NCBI GenBank assembly: GCA_025458465.1
Contig: JALOSK010000080.1
Location: forward strand, 1 to 7,980
Direction: 5' to 3'
Source: Sandarakinorhabdus sp.
GTDB lineage: Bacteria > Pseudomonadota > Alphaproteobacteria > Sphingomonadales > Sphingomonadaceae
DNA length: 7,980 bases
Each line of letters starts with the position of its first letter. Positions within the stretch are counted from its first letter, which is position 1. This document shows positions 1 through 6,586 of the stretch, one piece after another. The notes beneath the pieces are model-generated. The model ran no database searches, had not been told where the DNA came from, and worked only from the letters and a program-made list of their open reading frames with translations. The translations under genes were made by a program, and so were the position numbers.

Positions 1-30
1 GCGCGCTCCTGACGCATCAGGCCGCCTCCT

Positions 31-45
31 GCGAGGGAACCTCGC
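31..45 (+). other. stem-loop just upstream of tRNA-Tyr
   Basis: GCGAGG at 31-36 pairs perfectly with CCTCGC at 40-45 around a GAA loop, and a T-G pair at 30/46 can extend it. It ends two bases before the first tRNA base. It could be a leader structure next to the 5' processing site, or the tail of a gene lying to the left. A second small hairpin (CCTGA 8-12 with TCAGG 17-21) precedes it. No T-run follows, so I do not call a terminator. Confidence 0.3.
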
Positions 46-47
46 GT

Positions 48-134
48 GGAGGGGTGGCCGAGCGGTCAATGGCAGCAGACTGTAAATCTGCCGGGTTTCA
101 CCCTACGTTGGTTCAAATCCAACCCCCTCCACCA
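48..134 (+). tRNA. tRNA-Tyr (anticodon GTA), CCA encoded
   Basis: A complete class II tRNA folds here. The acceptor stem GGAGGGG (48-54) pairs with CCCCTCC (124-130), followed by discriminator A131 and an encoded CCA (132-134). The anticodon stem GCAGA (75-79) pairs with TCTGC (87-91) around loop CTGTAAA, placing anticodon GTA at 82-84, which reads UAC/UAU as tyrosine. The T-arm is GTTGG (107-111), loop TTCAAAT, CCAAC (119-123). A long variable arm lies between the anticodon and T arms, as is usual for bacterial tRNA-Tyr. No intron or mismatch is visible. No T-rich terminator follows directly, so transcription may continue into the downstream spacer. Confidence 0.97.
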
Positions 135-320
135 CTTCCCCTTTGATTTGGCTGCACCCTGACGCAACCGCGCCGGACTCGCCGTGAAATGGCCCGAGCC
201 GGCCATGCTGCGCCCGGTTCACCCCGCAGACAGTACGATTCAACGCCAAACGGGTAGCAACGCCGCGCCGCCCGTTCCTATCGTGATCGCCCTTGTCCGT
301 TCCAGCCGGGAGATCACCCC

Positions 321-830
321 ATGCGCACACTCATCACCCTTGTCGCGGCCATCGGCCTTGCCGCCCCCACGCTCGCTGCCGTCACGGTTGGCGCCACCGT
401 CAAGGACACCAAGGGCGGCGTCGTCGGCACCGTGGCCAGCGCGTCTGGCGGCAACGTCGTGGTTGATACCGGCAACCACCAGGTCACCATCCCCGAAACC
501 AGCTTCGCCACCACCCCCGACGGCCCGCTGCTGGCCATGACCAGGGCCGAGCTGGACAGCGCCGCCGAAGCGGCGATGGCGGCGGAAAAGGCCAAGCTGG
601 CCAGCGCCATCCAGCCGGGCGCGACCGTGCGCGGAACCCAGGGTGGCGTGATCGGCACGATCAGCAAGCTGGACGGCGATTTCGTCATGGTGAAGGGCGA
701 GGCCGGCGAAGCCCGCATCCCGGCCGCTGGCCTTTCCCTGAAGGCCGATGGCCTGCACTTCGGCATGACCGCCGAGCAGTTCAGCGATGCCGTCAAGGCC
801 AGCACTGCGGCCGACACCGTCAGCGGTTGA
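321..830 (+). CDS. secreted or periplasmic protein with two tandem 76-residue repeats
   Basis: This 169-residue protein has no function I can name. Residues 1-20 form a classical signal peptide (MRT, then a hydrophobic run, ending APTLAA), so the protein is probably exported. The mature part is a duplication. Repeat 1 (about 21-82) contains GATVKDTKGGVVGTV, an IP pair at 57-58 and an MT pair at 73-74. Repeat 2 (about 97-158) contains GATVRGTQGGVIGTI, IP at 133-134 and MT at 149-150. Every matching landmark is offset by exactly 76 residues, so there are no gaps. Each unit looks like a short beta-barrel-type fold (Gly-Val-rich strands) ending in a short helix, and an Ala/Lys/Glu-rich linker joins them. 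GGGAGAT at 308-314 is a reasonable ribosome binding site. It lies 70 bases before rlmB on the same strand. The fold is my inference. Confidence 0.8.
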   Translation: MRTLITLVAAIGLAAPTLAAVTVGATVKDTKGGVVGTVASASGGNVVVDTGNHQVTIPETSFATTPDGPLLAMTRAELDSAAEAAMAAEKAKLASAIQPGATVRGTQGGVIGTISKLDGDFVMVKGEAGEARIPAAGLSLKADGLHFGMTAEQFSDAVKASTAADTVSG

Positions 831-900
831 TCGTCAGCAACCGGGCGCCGCCGCCACGGAAGGGCTGGCGGCGCCGGCCGGTGGCCGCTATGGCGCCCTC

Positions 901-1656
901 ATGGGCCGCAGACCACACCCCAAATCCCAGCAGGGCCAGAAAAGTCCCTACCCACGCCTGTATGGCCGACATGCGGTGTTTGCCGCGCTCGACAATCCGG
1001 AGCGCATGTTCCGCAAGCTGTGGCTGACGCCGCAGACAGCCAAGACCATCGTCATCCCGCAAGGGCTGCAGGTGCAATATGGCGATGATCATGATCTGGG
1101 CCGGCTGTGCCCGACAGATGCGCCCCACCAGGGCTATGTGCTGGAGGTGGAGCCGCTGGAGAATGTCTGGCTGGGCGATATCCTGAAACAGGCCGATGAT
1201 GGCGACAATCGCCCGATCGTGGTGCTGGATCAGGTGACCGACCCGCACAACGTGGGCGCCATCATGCGATCGGCGCTGGCCTTCAATGCCCGCGCACTGG
1301 TGACGCAGGATCGCCACAGCCCGGCCGAATCGGGCGTGCTGGCCCGCAGTGCCAGCGGCGCGCTGGAGCATCTGCCGTGGGTGCGCACGGTCAACCTGGC
1401 GCGCGCGCTCGGCGAGATCGGGGAAGCCGGCTTCTGGCGCATCGGCCTCGATGGTGAAGCGAACGACACGCTGGAAGCCGCGCTGGGCAAGTGCCAGCCG
1501 GCGCTGGTGCTGGGCAGCGAGGGTGAAGGCCTCAGGCACCTGACGATCGAGAATACCGACCAGATGGCCAAACTGCCGATTTCAGGCGTCGAAAGCCTGA
1601 ACGTATCGAACGCGGCTGCCGTGGCGCTTTACGCCTGCGCGCGGCGCGGGCTGTAA
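901..1656 (+). CDS. rlmB: 23S rRNA (guanosine-2'-O-)-methyltransferase RlmB, SpoU/TrmH family
   Basis: This 251-residue SPOUT methyltransferase is expected to 2'-O-methylate a guanosine in the peptidyl-transferase loop of 23S rRNA (Gm2251 in E. coli) using S-adenosylmethionine. The N-terminal substrate-binding domain spans about residues 18-85 (LYGRHAVFAAL at 20-30 and the HQGYVLEV segment at 76-83). The catalytic SpoU domain shows all three family motifs. Motif 1 is DPHNVGAIMRSA, with Asn117 and Arg123. Motif 2 is LVLGSEGEGLR (202-212). Motif 3 is LPISGVESLNVSNAAAVALY (225-244), which forms the knotted cofactor site. The length is normal for RlmB. I chose ATG at 901, where family similarity begins. 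An in-frame ATG at 787 would add 38 low-complexity residues overlapping the preceding gene. No clear Shine-Dalgarno precedes 901. Another TrmH-type rRNA or tRNA target cannot be excluded from sequence alone. Confidence 0.92.
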   Translation: MGRRPHPKSQQGQKSPYPRLYGRHAVFAALDNPERMFRKLWLTPQTAKTIVIPQGLQVQYGDDHDLGRLCPTDAPHQGYVLEVEPLENVWLGDILKQADDGDNRPIVVLDQVTDPHNVGAIMRSALAFNARALVTQDRHSPAESGVLARSASGALEHLPWVRTVNLARALGEIGEAGFWRIGLDGEANDTLEAALGKCQPALVLGSEGEGLRHLTIENTDQMAKLPISGVESLNVSNAAAVALYACARRGL

Positions 1657-1672
1657 GGCCCACGCCGCGCGC
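1637..1672. terminator. hairpin between convergent genes, with the rlmB stop codon in its loop
   Basis: The arm at 1637-1651 (GCGCGCGGCGCGGGC) pairs with 1658-1672 (GCCCACGCCGCGCGC) at 14 of 15 positions around the six-base loop TGTAAG. The single mismatch is C1647/A1662, and in the minus-strand transcript it becomes a G-U pair, so the stem is complete there. The rlmB stop TAA (1654-1656) sits in the loop. On the plus strand a weak U-rich stretch (TTGTTGG, 1673-1679) follows; on the minus strand no U-run does. It lies 20 bases from the stop of the convergent receptor gene, so a bidirectional terminator or 3'-end stabiliser is likely. Confidence 0.6.
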
Positions 1673-1692
1673 TTGTTGGCGAACGATCGGCG

Positions 1693-4659
1693 TCAGAATT
1701 CGACGCGGGCGCCGAAGCGGAACACCCGGCCGAACGGGTTGCCGATGAACGGATCGTAGGACGGCTCCAGCCGCGAGGCGGGCGGATCGGCATCGGTGAA
1801 ATTCTCGATCGAGAATTGCAGCTGCGTCTTCACCGCGGTGAACGGCAGATCATACTGGAAGTGCAGATCGTGCTGGGTGAAGCTTTCCACCACGCGGCCG
1901 AAGTTGGTGCCGCCGAAGTTGGTGGGGAAGCACGGATCGATGCCAACGCAGCGATCATCGTCCACACCGCCGACATAGCGTGCCTGATAGCGGGCGTTGA
2001 AGCCGCTGATGTTGTAGTTGATCCAGCCCGTCGCACGCAGCGGCGAGATGGTGAGCGGATCGCGGAAATAGTTGGTGAAGCCCTTGGCCTGATAGCCCCG
2101 CTGCACCAGCTGGCCACGGAAGATGAAATCATCGAACGTGTAGTCCAGCACAATGCTGGCCTGCACCCCGACGTTCAGATCACCGCCGAACAGGCCGGTT
2201 CTGTAGTCAAAGGCAAGATCAACACCGCTGGTGGAGATGTCCGGCCCGTTCACCCAGTCGGTGCGGATGCGGGAGATATCCTGCCCGCGTGTGACACCCT
2301 GCACGCAGCCGCCCTGGAAGGTGATCAGGTTGGCGAAGATGCTGCTGCAATTGGCAAGGCCCTGGCCGTTGGTGCCGGGCACCACCGCCGATGCAAGGGC
2401 CTGGCCCGGGGTGGTGGTGATCCGGTCAGACACGCGGATGCTCCAGTAATCGGCCGAAACCGTGAAGCCCGAGGTCTTGACGACAGCGCCCACGTTGTAG
2501 GTGAAGGCCGTTTCCGGCCCCAGATCGTTGGGGTTGCCGAAAATGTCGACCGAGCGGAAGTTGTTGGCCGCCGCCTGGATGCCCGCCAGCGTGGTGATCT
2601 GGTTGTTGGCCACCTGGTTGGCCAGCGGGCCGCGGAAGGTGGTGCCGGCCGAACCGCGCAGCACCAGCCAGTCGGTCGGCTCCCAGCGAACGGTGCCCTT
2701 CGGGTTGAAGGTGGAGCCCACCGAGCCGCCATAATCCTCGAAGCGGGCAGCACCGGTGATTTCCAGCCGGGTGGTGATCGGGATCTTCACTTCGGCGAAG
2801 ATGGCCTTCACCGTCTGCTGCTGACGTTCCGAACGGGTGCCGCCCAGGAAGATGAAGGGCCCCACGCCTTCGATCGGCGTGCCAACGCACGACAGATCGC
2901 CTTCACGGAAGCAGGGGTTCACGTTGAGATCGGATTCCGGGTTGATGGGCCGGGTGGACCAGTTGTTGCCGCGATATTGCGCGCCGAACGCATAGGCGAT
3001 CGGGCCGCCGCCAAGATCCCACGTGGTTTCACCTGAGAAGATGGCATCGAACACCACCTGTTCTTCCACCTGGAAGGTGCCATTCCTGACGTGGACCCAG
3101 TTCACCAGGTCAACGCTGTTCTGGTTGCCAGGCACAAAATTGGGATTGTTCAGGCCTTGGATGGAAATCGGCTGCCCGGCGTTCAGGAACGGGTTGAACC
3201 ATTGGCAGCCATTCTGGCCGGGCTGATTCAGGGCGCGGTTGCAATTCGGGCCGCCAAAGCCGTTCAACGCATCCTGCAGGCGCGAACCGACCATGTCAGG
3301 CACGGCGGTGCGGCGTTCCGAACGCCACCAGGTGGCGGCGAACTGGGCACGGAAGCTGTCGGAGAACTCGTGATCGATGGCACCCGACGCGCGATAGGCC
3401 TTGTTGTTGGCCTGGCCCCGGCCGGTGCCGCGGTTGGGATCGGCCGGGTTGCCGAGCCAGCCGAAGGGGCGCCACAGCACGCCGGTGATCGCTGTCGGAG
3501 TCGCGCCTGCGAGACCGTTTTGTGCCAGGAACGCAGGCACACCAGGGTTCAGCGGGCTGACCGTGAAGGCGTTGGTCGAACCCGACCCACGTGGGCCCTG
3601 GGTGGGCGGGAACGATGGCGAATAGCCAAGCGAGTTGAGATCGGTTTGCGAATACTGGAATTCGAGTTGCGCCTTGGTGCGATCCGAAAGGTCGATAACG
3701 GCCTGCAGATAGCCCTGATAGCGATCTTCCTCTTCGATGATGTTGTTCCACGGGATGAAACTGAACCGGCAGATCGGCAAGCCGGTGTTGTTCAACCCGG
3801 TGGTGTCGTTCACGCCGCCTACGGCAGTACAGCCGGCATTCCCGCCATCCTTCACGAAGTTCACCGGACTGCCGGGCAGGCTGACGTTGAACAGGCCAGG
3901 CGTGCCGAGCACCGACCAGCCCGACGGGTTTTCGGCATAGGTGGTGCGGCTGAAATCGCGCGCGAAGTTGGGCAGGGTGGAACGGTGCTGCCAGCCGAAG
4001 CCGGCCATCAGGTTCACCTTCCCGAAGGTCTTGCCGGCCAGGATCGAGGCCGTCCAGTTGCCGCGCGAACCCCGGATGGCATCGAAATCGCCCTGCACGA
4101 CAACGCCGTTCAGATCGCGCCGCGTGGTGAAGTTGGCGACACCGGCGATGGCATCGGAACCATAGGTGGCAGCCGCGCCATCCTTCAGGATTTCGATGTT
4201 CTGCAGCGCGAAGATCGGGATGAGGTTGGTATCGGCAAAGCCGTCACCGGGCGCCAGGATGGTGCGGCGGCCGTTGAACAGCACCAGCGTGCGGGTGGGC
4301 CCAAGGGCGCGCAGGTTCAGCGAGCCATTGCCCTGGAAGCCCTGGGACGCGGTGGAATACTGGTTCGAATCGCCCAGCGTGGCGCCCACGGACGGCAGTT
4401 GCTTGATGAACTCCAGCGGCGAGGTGATGCCCTGCTTGTTCAGGTCATCAGCGGTGAACACGTCGATCGGCATGGCCGCATCTTCACGGGTGCCGCGGAT
4501 GAAGCTGCCGGTAACGACGATTTCGGCGTCGACAGTATCATCCTGTGCTGCTTGCTGTTCCTGTGCCTGAACAACTGTGGCCGAAGCCAGCGATGCCACC
4601 AAGGCCAGCCAAGCCGACCCCTGGCGCAAACCCCTATGGCGCGAACCCATATGAACCAT
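1693..4659 (-). CDS. TonB-dependent outer-membrane receptor, substrate unknown
   Basis: This receptor has 988 residues from the chosen start. Residues 1-32 form a signal peptide (basic RHRGLR, then a hydrophobic stretch, ending VVQA). EIVVTG (46-51) is a TonB-box-like segment. The plug domain covers about 60-180, with PIDVFTADDLNKQGI, LNLRALGPTRTLVLFNGRR and the typical end EILKDGAAATYGSDAIAGV. The rest is a 22-strand-type barrel ending RFGARVEF, with the C-terminal aromatic residue used for outer-membrane insertion. It should import an energised ligand (siderophore, sugar, peptide or aromatic compound). Nothing in the window names the ligand. Ten cysteines occur as five close pairs. Three ATGs are possible (4665, 4659, 4650). 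GGGGAG at 4668-4673 is 8 bases from 4659, the best spacing. An open frame reaches 4713 but lacks family features. Its upstream neighbour gshA is probably transcribed separately. Confidence 0.93.
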   Translation of the reverse strand: MVHMGSRHRGLRQGSAWLALVASLASATVVQAQEQQAAQDDTVDAEIVVTGSFIRGTREDAAMPIDVFTADDLNKQGITSPLEFIKQLPSVGATLGDSNQYSTASQGFQGNGSLNLRALGPTRTLVLFNGRRTILAPGDGFADTNLIPIFALQNIEILKDGAAATYGSDAIAGVANFTTRRDLNGVVVQGDFDAIRGSRGNWTASILAGKTFGKVNLMAGFGWQHRSTLPNFARDFSRTTYAENPSGWSVLGTPGLFNVSLPGSPVNFVKDGGNAGCTAVGGVNDTTGLNNTGLPICRFSFIPWNNIIEEEDRYQGYLQAVIDLSDRTKAQLEFQYSQTDLNSLGYSPSFPPTQGPRGSGSTNAFTVSPLNPGVPAFLAQNGLAGATPTAITGVLWRPFGWLGNPADPNRGTGRGQANNKAYRASGAIDHEFSDSFRAQFAATWWRSERRTAVPDMVGSRLQDALNGFGGPNCNRALNQPGQNGCQWFNPFLNAGQPISIQGLNNPNFVPGNQNSVDLVNWVHVRNGTFQVEEQVVFDAIFSGETTWDLGGGPIAYAFGAQYRGNNWSTRPINPESDLNVNPCFREGDLSCVGTPIEGVGPFIFLGGTRSERQQQTVKAIFAEVKIPITTRLEITGAARFEDYGGSVGSTFNPKGTVRWEPTDWLVLRGSAGTTFRGPLANQVANNQITTLAGIQAAANNFRSVDIFGNPNDLGPETAFTYNVGAVVKTSGFTVSADYWSIRVSDRITTTPGQALASAVVPGTNGQGLANCSSIFANLITFQGGCVQGVTRGQDISRIRTDWVNGPDISTSGVDLAFDYRTGLFGGDLNVGVQASIVLDYTFDDFIFRGQLVQRGYQAKGFTNYFRDPLTISPLRATGWINYNISGFNARYQARYVGGVDDDRCVGIDPCFPTNFGGTNFGRVVESFTQHDLHFQYDLPFTAVKTQLQFSIENFTDADPPASRLEPSYDPFIGNPFGRVFRFGARVEF

Positions 4660-4733
4660 GCCCATCTCTCCCCGCTGTCGTCGTCCAGCCTGTTCCCGGG
4701 AGTGGGCCGGCAAGGTTCGCGACAGTCGAGCGA

Positions 4734-4762
4734 AATATTCACGCGCAATGCCAGATGGTCAA
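4734..4762 (-). promoter_or_regulatory. candidate promoter for the TonB-dependent receptor
   Basis: Read on the minus strand, TTGACC (4757-4762) is followed after 17 bases by AATATT (4734-4739), a fair match to the -35/-10 pattern of a housekeeping promoter. Transcription would start near 4727 and give a leader of about 70 bases with GGGGAG in front of the start codon. This is pattern reading only. Confidence 0.35.
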
Positions 4763-4776
4763 GCGGCAGTTTGGCA

Positions 4777-4798
4777 CAGAAAAATGTGAGATTTTCAG
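4777..4798. repeat. AT-rich inverted repeat upstream of the receptor promoter
   Basis: CAGAAAA (4777-4783) and TTTTCAG (4792-4798) form an inverted repeat (GAAAA/TTTTC plus outer C and G) with an 8-base spacer. It begins 14 bases upstream of the proposed -35 element of the receptor gene, a usual place for an activator. It stands out as AT-rich in a GC-rich region. The protein that might bind is unknown. Confidence 0.3.
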
Positions 4799-4813
4799 GG
4801 CAGTATTGCTGCC
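4799..4813. other. small stem-loop downstream of gshA
   Basis: GGCAG (4799-4803) pairs with CTGCC (4809-4813) around a five-base loop, about 40 bases past the gshA stop on the minus strand. A T-run follows on the plus strand (AGTTTTG), where no gene is ending. On the minus strand the nearest T-run is some 15 to 20 bases further on. It may help end gshA transcripts, but it is a weak candidate. Confidence 0.2.
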
Positions 4814-4850
4814 AGTTTTGTTGCGGCGCACCCCATACTTTTCAACGGGA

Positions 4851-6224
4851 TCAATAAGCCTCGGTCTCGTAGATGCGGGTGATGTCACCGCCCCATGGGC
4901 CATTGTAAAGCGCAAGCAGCCGATCAGCGTTGGTCTGGCCGCTGGCCACGATTTCGCGCAGCGGGTTCAGGAAGCCCTGTTCGGTATCGCCGGCACCATT
5001 CAGACGCGCGCGCGCAGCAAGGCCGGCATCGGCGATCTTCAGCACCTCGGTGCCAAGATCCTGCAGCGTGCCGCCATTGGGGCTGGCCGCACCCAGCGCC
5101 AGTGCCGGCACCTCGCGACGCAGACGGGCATGATCCTCGGGCGTCCAGTGCTTCACCAGATCCCACGCCGCATCCAGCGCCGTCTGATCATAGAGCAGGC
5201 CAACCCACAGCGCCGGCAGCGCGCAGATGCGGTCCCAGCGGCCGCCATCGGCACCGCGCATTTCAAGATAGCCCTTCATGCGGACTTCCGGGAAGGCGGT
5301 GGACAGATGGTCCTTCCAGTCACCCACGCGCGGCTTCTCGCCGGGCAGCACCGAAAGCTTGCCGGCCAGGAAATCGCGGAAGCTGAGACCTGCGGCATCG
5401 ATGTAGCGGCCGTCGCGGTAGACAAAGTACATCGGCACATCGAGCGCGTAATCGGCGTAATGTTCATAGCCGAAGCCATCTTCGAACACGAAGGGCAGGA
5501 TGCCGGTGCGCGCCGGATCGGTGTCGGTCCAGATGTGGCTGCGGAAGCTCTTGAAGCCGTTGGGCCGTCCTTCGGTGAACGGCGAGTTGGCGAACAGCGC
5601 GGTGGCCAGCGGCTGCAGCGCGAGGCTCACGCGGAACTTCTGCGCCATGTCCGCCTCGGATGCGTAATCCAGGTTGGTCTGGATGGTGCAGGTGCGCAGC
5701 ATCATGTCCAGCCCCAGGCTGCCGACGCGCGGCATGTGGCGCAGCATGATGTCATAACGGCCCTTGGGCATCACCGGCAGGTCGGATCGCGCCTTGTCCG
5801 GCCAGAAGCCCAGGCCCAGGAACCCCAGGCCCAGTTCCTCGCCCAGTTCGCGGCATTGTTTCAGATGGCGGTTCGATTCGGCGCAGGTCTGGTGCAGATT
5901 TTCCAGCGGCGCGCCCGACAGCTCGAACTGGCCGGCCGGTTCCAGGCTGATGTTGCCGTCCGAACCCTTCAGCGCGATGACCTTTCCGGCTTCCAGGATC
6001 GGTTCCCAGCCATAACGGGTCATGCCCATCAACAGGTCGCGGATGCCGCCGGGTTCGTCATAGGACGGGGCACGATGATCGGCGGTGCGAAACACGAATT
6101 TCTCATGCTCGGTGCCAATGCGCCAGGCGTCTTTTGGCTTGGCGCCGGCCGCGAACACCTGCACCAGCTGTTCGCGGGTTTCGATGATTGCGTCATCGCC
6201 GGCGGAAGTGACCTTGTTGCTCAT
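4851..6224 (-). CDS. gshA: glutamate-cysteine ligase, plant/alphaproteobacterial type
   Basis: This enzyme makes gamma-glutamylcysteine from glutamate, cysteine and ATP in the cytosol, the first and usually rate-limiting step of glutathione synthesis. It has 457 residues, the normal length for this class. Diagnostic segments in order are RIGTEHEKF (35-43, metal/ATP-binding glutamates), ISLEPAGQFELSGAPL (92-107, active-site core), MLRTCTIQTNLDY (175-187), PFVFEDGFGYEHYADY (244-259) and KGYLEMRGADGG (317-328). All look intact. I chose the ATG at 6224 (MSNKVTS). An extension to 6299 would add 25 residues without family resemblance and run into the divergent spacer. The ribosome binding site is weak (AAGG-like). 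The receptor gene follows after 191 bases. No glutathione synthase (gshB) is in the window, as is common where the two genes are unlinked. Confidence 0.95.
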   Translation of the reverse strand: MSNKVTSAGDDAIIETREQLVQVFAAGAKPKDAWRIGTEHEKFVFRTADHRAPSYDEPGGIRDLLMGMTRYGWEPILEAGKVIALKGSDGNISLEPAGQFELSGAPLENLHQTCAESNRHLKQCRELGEELGLGFLGLGFWPDKARSDLPVMPKGRYDIMLRHMPRVGSLGLDMMLRTCTIQTNLDYASEADMAQKFRVSLALQPLATALFANSPFTEGRPNGFKSFRSHIWTDTDPARTGILPFVFEDGFGYEHYADYALDVPMYFVYRDGRYIDAAGLSFRDFLAGKLSVLPGEKPRVGDWKDHLSTAFPEVRMKGYLEMRGADGGRWDRICALPALWVGLLYDQTALDAAWDLVKHWTPEDHARLRREVPALALGAASPNGGTLQDLGTEVLKIADAGLAARARLNGAGDTEQGFLNPLREIVASGQTNADRLLALYNGPWGGDITRIYETEAY

Positions 6225-6306
6225 GCGCCGCGCCTTAGCCCTGTTGCCGGTTGCAGGCAATGAAGCGGGCATGTTGCGGCATGATGGCAGCCCGGGCAAG
6301 ATATGC

Positions 6307-6320
6307 GGGGCATATGCCCC
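6307..6320. promoter_or_regulatory. perfect palindrome in the gshA/lipoprotein divergent spacer
   Basis: GGGGCATATGCCCC is a perfect 14-base palindrome lying 82 bases upstream of the gshA start and 36 bases upstream of the small lipoprotein start. ATATGC also occurs as a direct repeat (6301-6306 and 6312-6317). The position suits an operator acting on one or both divergent genes. As RNA it could form only a short stem with an AUAU loop. No regulator is encoded nearby. Confidence 0.35.
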
Positions 6321-6356
6321 CTTGCGGTTTTGTCATGATGCGCCACATGGGGGCGC

Positions 6357-6536
6357 ATGAAATCCCTGCCCGCCCTTGTTCTGCTTTTGCTCAGCCTTGA
6401 TGCCTGCGGGGTGGAGCAGAGCCAGCCGGCGCCGGCCACAGATCCGGACAAGTGGGGACACCTGCCGCCGGAGGATGAGCCCGAACAGCGCGCCTCCACT
6501 GGCGCGGCCCTGCCGGACACAAACAAGCGCGCCTAG
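6357..6536 (+). CDS. small probable lipoprotein, 59 residues
   Basis: This short reading frame starts MKSLPALVLLLLSLDAC and ends with TAG at 6534. Residues 1-16 look like a lipoprotein signal: one lysine, a leucine-rich core, then Leu-Asp-Ala before Cys17. The Asp at the position two before the Cys is unusual for a lipobox and lowers certainty. Gly at the position after Cys would, by the E. coli rule, allow outer-membrane sorting. The mature 43 residues are acidic and proline-rich (PPEDEPEQ at 37-44) with no recognisable domain and are probably unstructured. The start is the only in-frame ATG after a TGA at 6336. TGGGGG at 6348-6353 is a poor, close ribosome binding site. It is divergent from gshA and 80 bases ahead of the amidohydrolase on the same strand. 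Function unknown. Confidence 0.55.
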   Translation: MKSLPALVLLLLSLDACGVEQSQPAPATDPDKWGHLPPEDEPEQRASTGAALPDTNKRA

Positions 6537-6586
6537 CCGCGGCAGGCCCAAAAACCACAGGGTTGCGGGCCGGCCCTGATCTGGCA

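Noticed and set aside
249..276. AACGGG/CCCGTT inverted repeat between tRNA-Tyr and the repeat protein
   Set aside because: It has only six base pairs, a 16-base loop and no following T-run. This is too weak to call a terminator or operator.
103..330. Minus-strand frame of 75 codons ending in GVGFEPT
   Set aside because: It reads through the antisense of tRNA-Tyr. That ending is a well-known false protein tail produced by tRNA T-arm and acceptor sequence.
240..817. Two minus-strand frames opposite the repeat protein
   Set aside because: They have no start signal or recognisable domain. The plus-strand frame has a signal peptide and an internal repeat, so these are GC-rich shadows.
787..900. 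Longer rlmB start at 787
   Set aside because: It adds 38 Ala/Pro/Arg-rich residues overlapping the previous gene. RlmB similarity begins just after the ATG at 901.
820..1539. Minus-strand frame of 239 codons opposite rlmB
   Set aside because: It is antisense to clear SpoU motifs and has no recognisable protein features.
1816..3036. Plus-strand frame of 406 codons inside the receptor gene
   Set aside because: The minus strand encodes a full TonB-dependent receptor with plug and barrel. The antisense frame is open only because of codon bias.
3091..4857. Plus-strand frame of 588 codons opposite the receptor start
   Set aside because: It is long, but its translation is Arg/Gly/Ala-rich with no domain and spans the receptor signal peptide and promoter. 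It is a shadow.
4545..6263. Plus-strand frame of 572 codons opposite gshA
   Set aside because: It covers the intergenic spacer and the whole of gshA in antisense. The gshA motifs on the minus strand are decisive.
6225..6299. N-terminal extension of gshA to 6299
   Set aside because: The 25 extra residues resemble nothing in the family, and MSNKVTS at 6224 gives the normal length.
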